DNA of 6,205 nucleotides from Sulfitobacter sp. (GTDB lineage Bacteria; Pseudomonadota; Alphaproteobacteria; Rhodobacterales; Rhodobacteraceae). The translations under genes were made by a program, and so were the position numbers. The stretch is from assembly GCA_026421135.1 (NCBI GenBank), contig JAPKCR010000155.1, positions 1 through 6,205 of the forward strand. Direction: 5' to 3'. Below, piece by piece: positions 1 to 5,689 of the stretch (its first letter is position 1; each line of letters opens with the position of its first letter). The notes beneath the pieces were generated by a model. That model searched no databases, was not told the DNA's origin, and saw only the letters and a program-made list of their open reading frames with translations.

Positions 1-693
1 GGTAAAGCTGACAACGTCCTGACAATCGAGGTGATCCAGCATGTCGCCTAATCCACCCGTCACCAATTGAATCGCGCCATCGGGGAGGATGTCGGACTGG
101 ATCATAAGTCGAAAACATGCCTCGGTCACCTGGCATGTGGCGGTGGCTGGTTTGACAATGGCAGGGACACCAGCAAGCAACGTCGGGGCCAGCTTTTCCA
201 ACATGCCCCAGACGGGAAAGTTGAAAGCGTTGATATGCACAGCGACGCCTTGCAGCGGTGTGCATATATGGCGGCCCATAAAGTGACCTGAGCGGCCCAA
301 TTGTTCTGGGGGACCGTCCAGAAATACCTGATCATCGGGCATTTCGCGGCGGCCCTTGGCCGCGTACACTTGCATGGTACCAATACCGCCGTCCACGTCG
401 ATCATGTGATCAGATTGGGTGCCGCCAGTGTCGAAACTCAAGTCATATAGGCTCTGTTTATGGTCTTTTAGATAGGATGCCAGCGCCTTAAGCATCTTGG
501 CGCGGTCATGAAACGTCAGTTTCCGCAAGGCTGGGCTGCCTACGTCATGGGCGAAAGCGAGCATTGCCTGAATATCCAAAGCGTCGTTGCCAGCGCATGC
601 GATTACATCCCCGGTAATGGCGCTTGCGATACTGCGCGAACCGGCCCCCGGATTGATCCACTGACCGGCAGCAAAGCTTTGAATATCGCGCAT
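1..693 (-). CDS. paaZ: PaaZ, oxepin-CoA hydrolase / 3-oxo-5,6-dehydrosuberyl-CoA semialdehyde dehydrogenase (N-terminal part, 3' end outside window)
   Basis: PaaZ is a cytosolic bifunctional enzyme that opens the oxepin-CoA ring through a C-terminal hydratase domain and oxidises the resulting aldehyde through an N-terminal aldehyde dehydrogenase domain. Only the first 231 codons are present and the frame is open to base 1. The full family protein is about 680 residues. Visible dehydrogenase features are VHINAFNFPVWGMLEKLAP at 152-170, containing the conserved Asn of the NFP motif (N158), then GVPAIVKPATAT at 175-186 with the cofactor-binding Lys, then LDHLDCQDVVSFT at the cut edge. The catalytic Glu and Cys and the whole hydratase domain lie beyond the window. 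The start is ATG at 693, with TAAGGA at 701-706 seven bases upstream; that Shine-Dalgarno overlaps the paaE stop codon. Family assignment rests on strong remembered similarity to E. coli PaaZ. The frame was followed codon by codon and shows no frameshift. Confidence 0.95.
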   Translation of the reverse strand, partial: MRDIQSFAAGQWINPGAGSRSIASAITGDVIACAGNDALDIQAMLAFAHDVGSPALRKLTFHDRAKMLKALASYLKDHKQSLYDLSFDTGGTQSDHMIDVDGGIGTMQVYAAKGRREMPDDQVFLDGPPEQLGRSGHFMGRHICTPLQGVAVHINAFNFPVWGMLEKLAPTLLAGVPAIVKPATATCQVTEACFRLMIQSDILPDGAIQLVTGGLGDMLDHLDCQDVVSFT

Positions 694-700
694 AACGTGA

Positions 701-706
701 TCCTTA
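701..706 (-). promoter_or_regulatory. Ribosome binding site of paaZ, overlapping the paaE stop codon
   Basis: On the minus strand this reads TAAGGA, in which TAA is the paaE stop codon and AAGGA the Shine-Dalgarno core. Seven bases separate it from the paaZ ATG. It fixes the paaZ start and suggests translation of paaZ is coupled to termination of paaE. Confidence 0.75.
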
Positions 707-1768
707 GTGATGATCGTAATCGATGACGAGCTTGTCGCTGATCGGATAACTTTGGCAGCTCAATCGATAGCCGCGTTCAACTTCATAATCTTCAAGCGCA
801 TGGTTCGACAACATTTCAACTTCGCCCTCGGTGACCTTGCACATGCAAGTCGAACAAACGCCCGCCTTGCAGGCAAACGGCGCATCAAGATTGTTTTCCA
901 ATGCTGCCTCAAGCACTGATTGCCCTTTGGTCATAGTAAAACGATGCGCGGCACCATCGATGGTGACAATTACTTGAGTCAGCGCTTGATCTTCGCTCCG
1001 CCTAGCCATTTCCTGTTTCGCCAGACGTCCTTGCTGACTTTCGCTGAACAGTTCGAACTTGATCTGATCAGGCTCTAATCCGTGGGTTTTCAAAGCCTCT
1101 GCGATTGCCAACATCATTGGCTCTGGCCCACATATGAAAGCAGTGTCAATGTTCTTGATGTCGATCCACGTTTGGAACAGCGCGTTGCATTTGGCTTCAT
1201 CTACTCGACCGGTAAACAGGTCAATATCCTGACCGGATTCCAGCATGTGGATCACGCTCAGCCGCCCCATAAACTGGTTCTTGAGATCCTCTATTTCCTC
1301 GCGGAACATAATCGTGTTCACGGCGCGGTTGGCATAGACCAGCGTAAAGGTGGATTGCGGCTCGCGCTTTAGCACGGTTTTCAAGATCGACAAGACCGGA
1401 GTGATGCCTGAACCGCCCGCAAAACCAAGGTAATTCTTGGCTAGGTTAGGCTCTAATCGGGTAAAAAACTTGCCCTGCGGCGGCATTGCATGCAGTGTAT
1501 CCCCGACCTTAAGCGTTTCATTCGCAAAGGTCGAAAACGCCCCGCCATCTACCCGTTTGATCCCCACCTGCAGAACGCCATCATCCAGACCGGCACATAT
1601 GGAATAATTACGGCGCAGTTCAGTGCCGTCGAAATCCTGCTTGAACGTCAGGTATTGCCCTTGGCTGAACTTGAATGCGTTTGGGTCTTCGGGCTTCAGC
1701 GTCAACACAACTGCATCGCGGATCGTGTGGTGAATATTAGTGACTACTAGAGGAAGAAATTGGGTCAT
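704..1768 (-). CDS. paaE: PaaE, FAD and [2Fe-2S] reductase subunit of phenylacetyl-CoA epoxidase
   Basis: PaaE passes electrons from NADPH through FAD and a [2Fe-2S] cluster to the diiron centre of PaaA. The 354-residue length matches the family (about 355). The domain order is ferredoxin-NADP reductase-like, then C-terminal plant-type ferredoxin. The FAD-binding RRNYS lies at 52-56, the nucleotide-binding GGSGITP at 118-124 and CGPEPMM at 213-219. The ferredoxin cluster ligands are Cys300, Cys305, Cys308 and Cys338 in the C-x4-C-x2-C...C pattern. Cys310 is an additional cysteine next to the cluster loop. The gene begins three bases after the paaD stop (TGATCCATG). No strong Shine-Dalgarno is visible before its ATG, so translation is probably coupled to paaD. 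It ends in TAA 10 bp before paaZ. The tandem position after paaABCD makes this PaaE rather than a stand-alone oxygenase reductase. Confidence 0.96.
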   Translation of the reverse strand: MTQFLPLVVTNIHHTIRDAVVLTLKPEDPNAFKFSQGQYLTFKQDFDGTELRRNYSICAGLDDGVLQVGIKRVDGGAFSTFANETLKVGDTLHAMPPQGKFFTRLEPNLAKNYLGFAGGSGITPVLSILKTVLKREPQSTFTLVYANRAVNTIMFREEIEDLKNQFMGRLSVIHMLESGQDIDLFTGRVDEAKCNALFQTWIDIKNIDTAFICGPEPMMLAIAEALKTHGLEPDQIKFELFSESQQGRLAKQEMARRSEDQALTQVIVTIDGAAHRFTMTKGQSVLEAALENNLDAPFACKAGVCSTCMCKVTEGEVEMLSNHALEDYEVERGYRLSCQSYPISDKLVIDYDHH

Positions 1769-1771
1769 GGA

Positions 1772-2239
1772 TCAGATACACTTAAAATAATCGAAGGGTT
1801 CCAGGCAGTCGGTGCAGCGCCATTGCGCCTTGCAGGGCGTCGATCCGAATTGGCTAATTTTCTCCACATGTGTGGATTTACAGCGGGGGCAGTGCTGGGG
1901 CCCACCTGCTGGCTGCGGCGGCGCGATACCATATTCTTCCAGCTTGGCGCGGCCTGAATCCGTCATCCAATCCGATGTCCAAGCAGGCGAAAGCTGCCGC
2001 TTTAGAACCAGTTTCTCAATACCGTGCCCTCGCAGTGCGGTTTCGATGTCAAGGTTGATGATCGTTGTGGCGGGGCAGCCGGAATAGGTGGGGGTCACTG
2101 TCACCTCAAGCGTGCCATCCTGCCACTGGACATCGCGGATGATCCCCAGATCGGTGAGGGAGATCACGGGGATTTCCGGGTCGGGAACGGCGTCAAGCCA
2201 CCCCCAAATAGTCTCTAATGTGGGTTTTTCGACTACCAT
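1772..2239 (-). CDS. paaD: PaaD, MIP18/SufT-like assembly factor of the phenylacetyl-CoA epoxidase
   Basis: PaaD is needed for an active PaaABCE epoxidase. It belongs to the MIP18 (DUF59) family and is thought to help mature the iron centres. With the start chosen here it has 155 residues. The MIP18 core includes PDPEIPV at 19-25, DLGIIRDV at 30-37 and TYSGCPA at 52-58 with the conserved Cys55. The C-terminal tail has six cysteines (117, 120, 136, 142, 145, 154), in CPRC and CTDC pairs, like a zinc ribbon. Two starts are possible. ATG at 2269 would add ten residues (165 in total) but has no Shine-Dalgarno and lies deep in paaC. ATG at 2239 overlaps the paaC stop by 7 bp and aligns with the N-terminus I recall for E. 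coli PaaD, so I prefer it. The ribosome site is weak in both cases, which suggests coupling to paaC. Confidence 0.93.
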   Translation of the reverse strand: MVVEKPTLETIWGWLDAVPDPEIPVISLTDLGIIRDVQWQDGTLEVTVTPTYSGCPATTIINLDIETALRGHGIEKLVLKRQLSPAWTSDWMTDSGRAKLEEYGIAPPQPAGGPQHCPRCKSTHVEKISQFGSTPCKAQWRCTDCLEPFDYFKCI

Positions 2240-3000
2240 GTCGCGTCCGGATAGGCGCGTTGCAACCATTGCATCTGTGTCAACATATGACCCAAGTGTT
2301 CGGTATGCCGCTTGCCAGATTTACCGCCCTTGTGGCCGAAATCGTCCTGCGGCTTGGTCAGCGTGGCGGCGGTGCAGACATCATCCAGCAGCGCATCATA
2401 CGCGGGGCGCAAGAATGTCGGATCAGGGGCAATACCCGCATCCACCATTGCGGCATCCACATCATCGGAAATGAACATTTCCCCTACGTAGGGCCACAAT
2501 TTATTCAATGCGGCCTGCATCCGGTTGTGGCTTTCTTCTGTCCCGTCGCCAAGACCAATCACCGTGTCCGTCGCGCGTTCCAGATGATATGTCACCTCTT
2601 TGGAGGATTTCTCGGCTATGGCGGCAATTTGGTCATGCGACCCACCCATCAGCGCCTTGAGCTGCGACAGATGCCATGCATCGAACAAGAACTGCCGCAT
2701 CATTGTTTGACCGAAATCCCCATTAGGTTGCTCAACCAGCAAAAGATTGCGAAAATCCCAAACGTCGCGGTGAAAGGCCAGCTTGTCAGCGTTTCGACCC
2801 GCACCTTCCACATCGCCAGCCAGATCCAGCCACAGGGTCGTCTGGCCGATCAAGTCAAGCGCAGTGTTGGCCAAAGCAATGTCTTCCTCAAGCACAGGCG
2901 CGTGGCCGCACCATTCGGATACACGGTGGCCCAGCACCAAGGTGTTGTCACCCATGCGGCACAAAAATTCGAACAGCGGTCCAGACACAGTCGTGCTCAC
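2233..3000 (-). CDS. paaC: PaaC, structural subunit of phenylacetyl-CoA epoxidase
   Basis: PaaC is the degenerate ferritin-like partner of PaaA. In the family it forms the PaaAC core of the epoxidase but does not carry the working diiron centre. The protein is 255 residues, close to the 248 of E. coli. Conserved stretches include EEDIALANTALDLIGQ at 38-53, KEVTYHLERATDTVIGLGDG at 134-153, and the C-terminal signature GKSGKRHTEHLGHMLTQMQ at 226-244 followed by WLQRAYP. The start is GTG, and the sequence GTGA at 3000-2997 is shared with the paaB stop codon, giving a classic 4-bp coupling overlap. The stop is TAG, 7 bp inside paaD. No oddities are seen in the sequence. Confidence 0.96.
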   Translation of the reverse strand: MSTTVSGPLFEFLCRMGDNTLVLGHRVSEWCGHAPVLEEDIALANTALDLIGQTTLWLDLAGDVEGAGRNADKLAFHRDVWDFRNLLLVEQPNGDFGQTMMRQFLFDAWHLSQLKALMGGSHDQIAAIAEKSSKEVTYHLERATDTVIGLGDGTEESHNRMQAALNKLWPYVGEMFISDDVDAAMVDAGIAPDPTFLRPAYDALLDDVCTAATLTKPQDDFGHKGGKSGKRHTEHLGHMLTQMQWLQRAYPDATW

Positions 3001-3290
3001 ATCGCACCCACTTCGTCGGGAATATCAAAGAATGTCGGGTGGCGATAAACCTTATCGTTCGCGGGTTCGTACAAGGATCCTTTTTCCTCGGGCGAAGAGG
3101 CCGCGATATCAGATGCTTGTACGACCCAAATGCTGACACCTTCGTTGCGGCGGGTATAAACATCGCGGGCGTTCTTTATCGCCATTTCAGCGTCTGGCGC
3201 GTGCAGGGATCCGACGTGGCGGTGGCTGAGCCCGTGTTGCCCGCGAATGAAAACCTCGTACAGTGGCCATTCATGTGTTGTGTTGGTCAT
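2997..3290 (-). CDS. paaB: PaaB, small subunit of phenylacetyl-CoA epoxidase
   Basis: PaaB is a small subunit that the epoxidase complex needs; in the family it bridges PaaAC units. The sequence WPLYEVFIRGQHGLSHRHVG at 8-27 and the following SLHAPDAEMAIKNARDVYTRR (28-48) and SIWVVQASDI (53-62) are typical. With ATG at 3290 the protein is 97 residues, the usual family length (about 95). A longer reading from ATG at 3362 exists. It would add 24 residues of unrelated sequence overlapping the paaA 3' end, and it ignores the good Shine-Dalgarno GGAG at 3299-3302, so I reject it. The gap to paaA is 5 bp, and the ribosome site lies within the last codons of paaA. The stop overlaps the paaC start. 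Confidence 0.95.
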   Translation of the reverse strand: MTNTTHEWPLYEVFIRGQHGLSHRHVGSLHAPDAEMAIKNARDVYTRRNEGVSIWVVQASDIAASSPEEKGSLYEPANDKVYRHPTFFDIPDEVGAM

Positions 3291-3295
3291 GCAAA

Positions 3296-4288
3296 CTACT
3301 CCGCTGCCAGTTTTGCGGCGCGTTTTTTTGCCGCATGGGCCATCAGGCCATCGCGCACCCAAGCGCCGTCATCCCACGCCTTGTTGCGCGCTTCCAATCG
3401 TTCGGTGTTGCATGGGCCATTGCCGCGCAGAACATCAAAGAATTCGTCCCAATCAGGTTGGGTAAAGTCGTAGTGCCCGCGTTCTTGGTTCCATTTCAGA
3501 TCGGGGTCAGGGACGGTTAGGCCCAAGTATTCGGCCTGCGGTACACATTCATCGACAAACTTCTGGCGCAGCTCGTCATTGCTGTTCATCTTGATTTTCC
3601 ACGCCATGGATTGTGCCGAATGGACTGAATTTTCGTCCGAAGGACCAAACATCATCAGCGCAGGCCCCCAAAAACGATTCAGCGCGTCTTGAGCCATCTT
3701 TCTCTGCGCGTCGGTGCCTTTCGCCATCTTCATCATGATGTCGTAGCCTTGGCGCTGATGGAAAGATTCCTCTTTGCAGATGCGCACCATCGCGCGGGCA
3801 TACGGGCCGTAAGATGTGCGCTGCAACGGTACCTGATTCATGATCGCGGCACCGTCTACCAACCAGCCCACAGCCCCCATATCTGCCCATGTTAGGGTCG
3901 GATAATTGAAGATTGAGGAATACTTCATCTTGCCTGACAGCAGGTCACGCGTCAGTTGATCACGGGTGACCCCAAGTGTCTCAGCAGCGCAATATAGATA
4001 CAAGCCATGCCCGGCCTCATCTTGAACTTTGGCCAGCAAGATCGCTTTGCGTTCAAGTGTTGGGGCACGGGTGATCCAGTTTCCCTCGGGCAACTGGCCA
4101 ACAATTTCGGAATGCCCGTGCTGGCCGATCTGCCGGATCAGGTTCTTGCGATACCCTTCCGGCATCCAGTCTTTCGGCTCGATTTTGCCGCCTGCGTTTA
4201 TCCGTTCCTGAAAGGCGCGCTCTTGCGGATCCATCTCATCAAGAGATTTGACACCTTCGCCGGTGGATTTGATCATCTGTGCATACAT
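3296..4288 (-). CDS. paaA: PaaA, catalytic diiron oxygenase subunit of phenylacetyl-CoA epoxidase
   Basis: PaaA is the ferritin-like diiron subunit that inserts one oxygen atom into phenylacetyl-CoA to give the 1,2-epoxide. The protein is 330 residues, slightly longer than the 309 of E. coli. Candidate iron-binding motifs are visible: Glu61 in [12 protein letters not shown] (58-69), the ExxH pair Glu91/His94 in [11 protein letters not shown] (89-99), and the second ExxH pair Glu174/His177 in [10 protein letters not shown] (172-181). [12 protein letters not shown] (127-138) and the [16 protein letters not shown] stretch are also typical. Assigning individual iron ligands is inference from motif position. 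The start ATG at 4288 has AAGGA at 4297-4301 eight bases upstream. The gene lies 29 bp after the thiolase stop, the widest gap between genes in the operon but too short to suggest a separate promoter with confidence. Confidence 0.97.
   Translation of the reverse strand: MYAQMIKSTGEGVKSLDEMDPQERAFQERINAGGKIEPKDWMPEGYRKNLIRQIGQHGHSEIVGQLPEGNWITRAPTLERKAILLAKVQDEAGHGLYLYCAAETLGVTRDQLTRDLLSGKMKYSSIFNYPTLTWADMGAVGWLVDGAAIMNQVPLQRTSYGPYARAMVRICKEESFHQRQGYDIMMKMAKGTDAQRKMAQDALNRFWGPALMMFGPSDENSVHSAQSMAWKIKMNSNDELRQKFVDECVPQAEYLGLTVPDPDLKWNQERGHYDFTQPDWDEFFDVLRGNGPCNTERLEARNKAWDDGAWVRDGLMAHAAKKRAAKLAAE
3299..3302 (-). promoter_or_regulatory. Ribosome binding site of paaB
   Basis: The minus strand reads GGAG, eight bases before ATG 3290, inside the end of paaA (GCG GAG TAG). 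It decides the paaB start in favour of 3290 over the upstream in-frame ATG at 3362. Confidence 0.7.
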
Positions 4289-4296
4289 CGTTCAGA

Positions 4297-4301
4297 TCCT
4301 T
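4297..4301 (-). promoter_or_regulatory. Ribosome binding site of paaA
   Basis: The minus strand reads AAGGA (within GAAAGGA), eight bases before ATG 4288, in the 29-bp gap after the thiolase. It supports the chosen paaA start. Confidence 0.65.
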
Positions 4302-4317
4302 TCAGAGGTTTAAGGAG

Positions 4318-5523
4318 TTAACCTGCGCGTTCAAGAATAATGGCGACACCTTGGCCGACACCAACGCACATGGTGCACAGGGCATAGCGACCGCCTGTGC
4401 GTTTCAATTGCAGCGCCGCAGTCATTACTAGCCGTGCGCCGGACATGCCCAGCGGGTGACCAATAGCAATCGCGCCACCATTGGCGTTCACATGAGGCGC
4501 GTCATCTGCAACACCAAGGGCGCGCAGGGTTGCGATGCCTTGGCTGGCGAACGCTTCGTTCAGTTCGATCACGTCCATCTGGTCGATGGTCAGACCAGCG
4601 CGGGCCAGAACCTTTTGGCTGGCTGGCACAGGCCCAATGCCCATCACGCGCGGTTCAACACCGGCCGCCGATATGCCAACGACGCGGGCAATCGGGGTCA
4701 GATTGTGCTGGTTGGCAGCAGCCTCGGACGCCATCAGCATAGCCGCTGCGCCATCATTAACGCCGGAGGCATTGCCGGCAGTGACTGTCAGGTTGGGGCC
4801 ATTGATCGGACGCAATTTCGTGAGCGCTTCCATCGACGTGCCGGGCCGAGGGTGTTCATCGCGGTCAAAGACAATCGGATCGCCCTTGCGTTGCGGGATT
4901 GTTACGGGCGCAATTTCGTCCGCGAAAACGCCTGCTCTATCGGCGGCATCCCAACGATCCTGGCTGCGCTTTGCAAACGCGTCCTGATCTTCGCGGCTGA
5001 TATCATAGTCGGCTGCCACGTTGTCGCCGGTTTCCGGCATCGATTCGACGCCGTATTTCGATTTCATCTTTGGATTCACAAACCGCCAGCCGATGGTGGT
5101 GTCATAGATAGCGTTGCCGCGCGAAAACGCGGTTTCGGCCTTGGGCATCACAAACGGCGCACGGGTCATGCTTTCGACACCGCCGGCAATGGCCAAATCC
5201 ATATCGCCCGCCTTGATCGCACGGGCGGCAGCACCAACGGCATCCATGCCTGATGCACACAAACGGTTAATCGTGGCACCCGGTACATCCACCGGAAGGC
5301 CGGCTAGCAAGGCGGCCATACGTGCGACGTTGCGGTTATCTTCGCCCGCCTGATTGGCGCAGCCAAAGATCACGTCGTCCACCTTTGACCAGTCCAGATC
5401 CGGGTGGCGTGCCATCAGCGCAGCAATCGGCACAGCGGCAAGATCATCAGCCCGAACCGATGACAAAGCCCCGCCAAAGCGGCCAATAGGTGTGCGCTGT
5501 GCATCACAAATGAATGCGTCCAT
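4318..5523 (-). CDS. paaJ/pcaF: 3-oxoadipyl-CoA / 3-oxo-5,6-dehydrosuberyl-CoA thiolase (PaaJ/PcaF type)
   Basis: This thiolase II family enzyme cleaves beta-ketoacyl-CoA with CoA. In the phenylacetate route PaaJ acts on 3-oxo-5,6-dehydrosuberyl-CoA and on 3-oxoadipyl-CoA, giving acetyl-CoA and succinyl-CoA. The same protein type (PcaF) ends the beta-ketoadipate route. The 401-residue length equals that of E. coli PaaJ. The acyl-accepting nucleophile is Cys89 in NRLCASGMDAVG. NEAFA starts at 322, the catalytic His356 is in GGAIAIGHPLG, and the second catalytic cysteine is Cys386 in CVGVGQG. The start ATG at 5523 has AAGGGAG at 5530-5536 six bases upstream. It is the first gene of the operon as seen here, next to the divergent spacer. 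The PaaJ role is inferred from context. Sequence alone cannot separate it from a PcaF working in both pathways. Confidence 0.93.
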   Translation of the reverse strand: MDAFICDAQRTPIGRFGGALSSVRADDLAAVPIAALMARHPDLDWSKVDDVIFGCANQAGEDNRNVARMAALLAGLPVDVPGATINRLCASGMDAVGAAARAIKAGDMDLAIAGGVESMTRAPFVMPKAETAFSRGNAIYDTTIGWRFVNPKMKSKYGVESMPETGDNVAADYDISREDQDAFAKRSQDRWDAADRAGVFADEIAPVTIPQRKGDPIVFDRDEHPRPGTSMEALTKLRPINGPNLTVTAGNASGVNDGAAAMLMASEAAANQHNLTPIARVVGISAAGVEPRVMGIGPVPASQKVLARAGLTIDQMDVIELNEAFASQGIATLRALGVADDAPHVNANGGAIAIGHPLGMSGARLVMTAALQLKRTGGRYALCTMCVGVGQGVAIILERAG

Positions 5524-5529
5524 GAAAGT

Positions 5530-5536
5530 CTCCCTT
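5530..5536 (-). promoter_or_regulatory. Ribosome binding site of the thiolase gene
   Basis: The minus strand reads AAGGGAG, six bases before ATG 5523. It is the strongest Shine-Dalgarno in the operon, as expected for its first gene. Confidence 0.7.
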
Positions 5537-5555
5537 AATTGATAAACTTAGGGAT

Positions 5556-5565
5556 AATCGCGATT
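5556..5565. repeat. 10-bp perfect palindrome AATCGCGATT
   Basis: AATCGCGATT reads the same on both strands. It lies 33-42 bp upstream of the thiolase ATG. In that position a bound protein could block transcription of the operon. That role is inference; a palindrome this short can occur by chance. Confidence 0.4.
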
Positions 5566-5578
5566 CGGCGCAACTTAA

Positions 5579-5619
5579 ATGTTACATAAAAAACAATTCG
5601 TGATGCAATGTGTAACACA
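5579..5619. promoter_or_regulatory. Pair of related short palindromes, possible operator sites
   Basis: ATGTTACAT (5579-5587) is an odd-centred perfect palindrome, and TGTGTAACACA (5609-5619) is a second one. Their shared core is TGTTACA at 5580-5586 and its exact reverse complement TGTAACA at 5611-5617. The centres are 31 bp apart, about three helical turns, so two dimers could sit on the same DNA face. Phenylacetate operons in other bacteria are controlled by PaaX (GntR-like) or PaaR (TetR-like) repressors, but I cannot match these sites to a known operator consensus. Confidence 0.4.
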
Positions 5620-5678
5620 AGCAAGACATGGTCTCACGGTAGAATCCGTGTACCCTTGTCAAAATTGAAAGATTTACA

Positions 5679-5682
5679 AAGG
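5679..5682 (+). promoter_or_regulatory. Ribosome binding site of the methyltransferase gene
   Basis: AAGG (within CAAAGGTG) lies seven bases before ATG 5690 and supports that start. Confidence 0.6.
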
Positions 5683-5689
5683 TGTCTAA

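Larger units (their letters stand above)
5524..5689. promoter_or_regulatory. Divergent intergenic region between the paa operon and the methyltransferase gene
   Basis: This 166-bp AT-rich spacer separates two genes pointing away from each other, so it must hold the promoter for the methyltransferase gene and very likely that of the paa operon. I see no convincing pair of -35 and -10 boxes in either direction. TAGAAT at 5640-5645 resembles a plus-strand -10 element but has no good -35 at the right distance. Three short perfect palindromes (listed separately) sit in the half nearer the operon and could be regulator sites. Confidence 0.6.

Noticed and set aside
300..310. Extra cysteine (Cys310 of PaaE would be read near this family's cluster loop; bases here belong to paaZ) considered as a sign of altered iron-sulfur chemistry in PaaE
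   Set aside because: The four expected [2Fe-2S] ligands of PaaE (Cys300, 305, 308, 338; gene at 704-1768) are all present, and a nearby additional cysteine is not enough to suggest a different cluster.
126..383. A minus-strand 85-codon frame in the paaZ region, and the apparent lack of a long closed frame in bases 1-693
   Set aside because: paaZ occupies this region in a different frame that stays open through base 1, so it has no stop inside the window. I first suspected a frameshift near the C-run at 307-311, but recounting the run (five bases) gives a continuous frame through GPPEQLGRSG.
2218..3048. 276-codon plus-strand frame opposite paaC
   Set aside because: It is antisense to a clearly recognised gene, its translation shows no recognisable domain, and it is explained by the codon bias of paaC on the other strand.
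4289..4317. Possible terminator or attenuator in the gap between the thiolase and paaA
   Set aside because: The gap holds only a short direct repeat (TCTGAA twice) and the paaA ribosome site; there is no stem followed by a T-run.
4456..5253. 265-codon plus-strand frame opposite the thiolase
   Set aside because: It is antisense to an intact thiolase and the translation is low-information and Arg/Gly/His rich, typical of a shadow frame.
5624..5634. Small inverted repeat AGAC-ATG-GTCT in the divergent spacer
   Set aside because: Four-base arms with a three-base loop are expected by chance and give no further support for a site.
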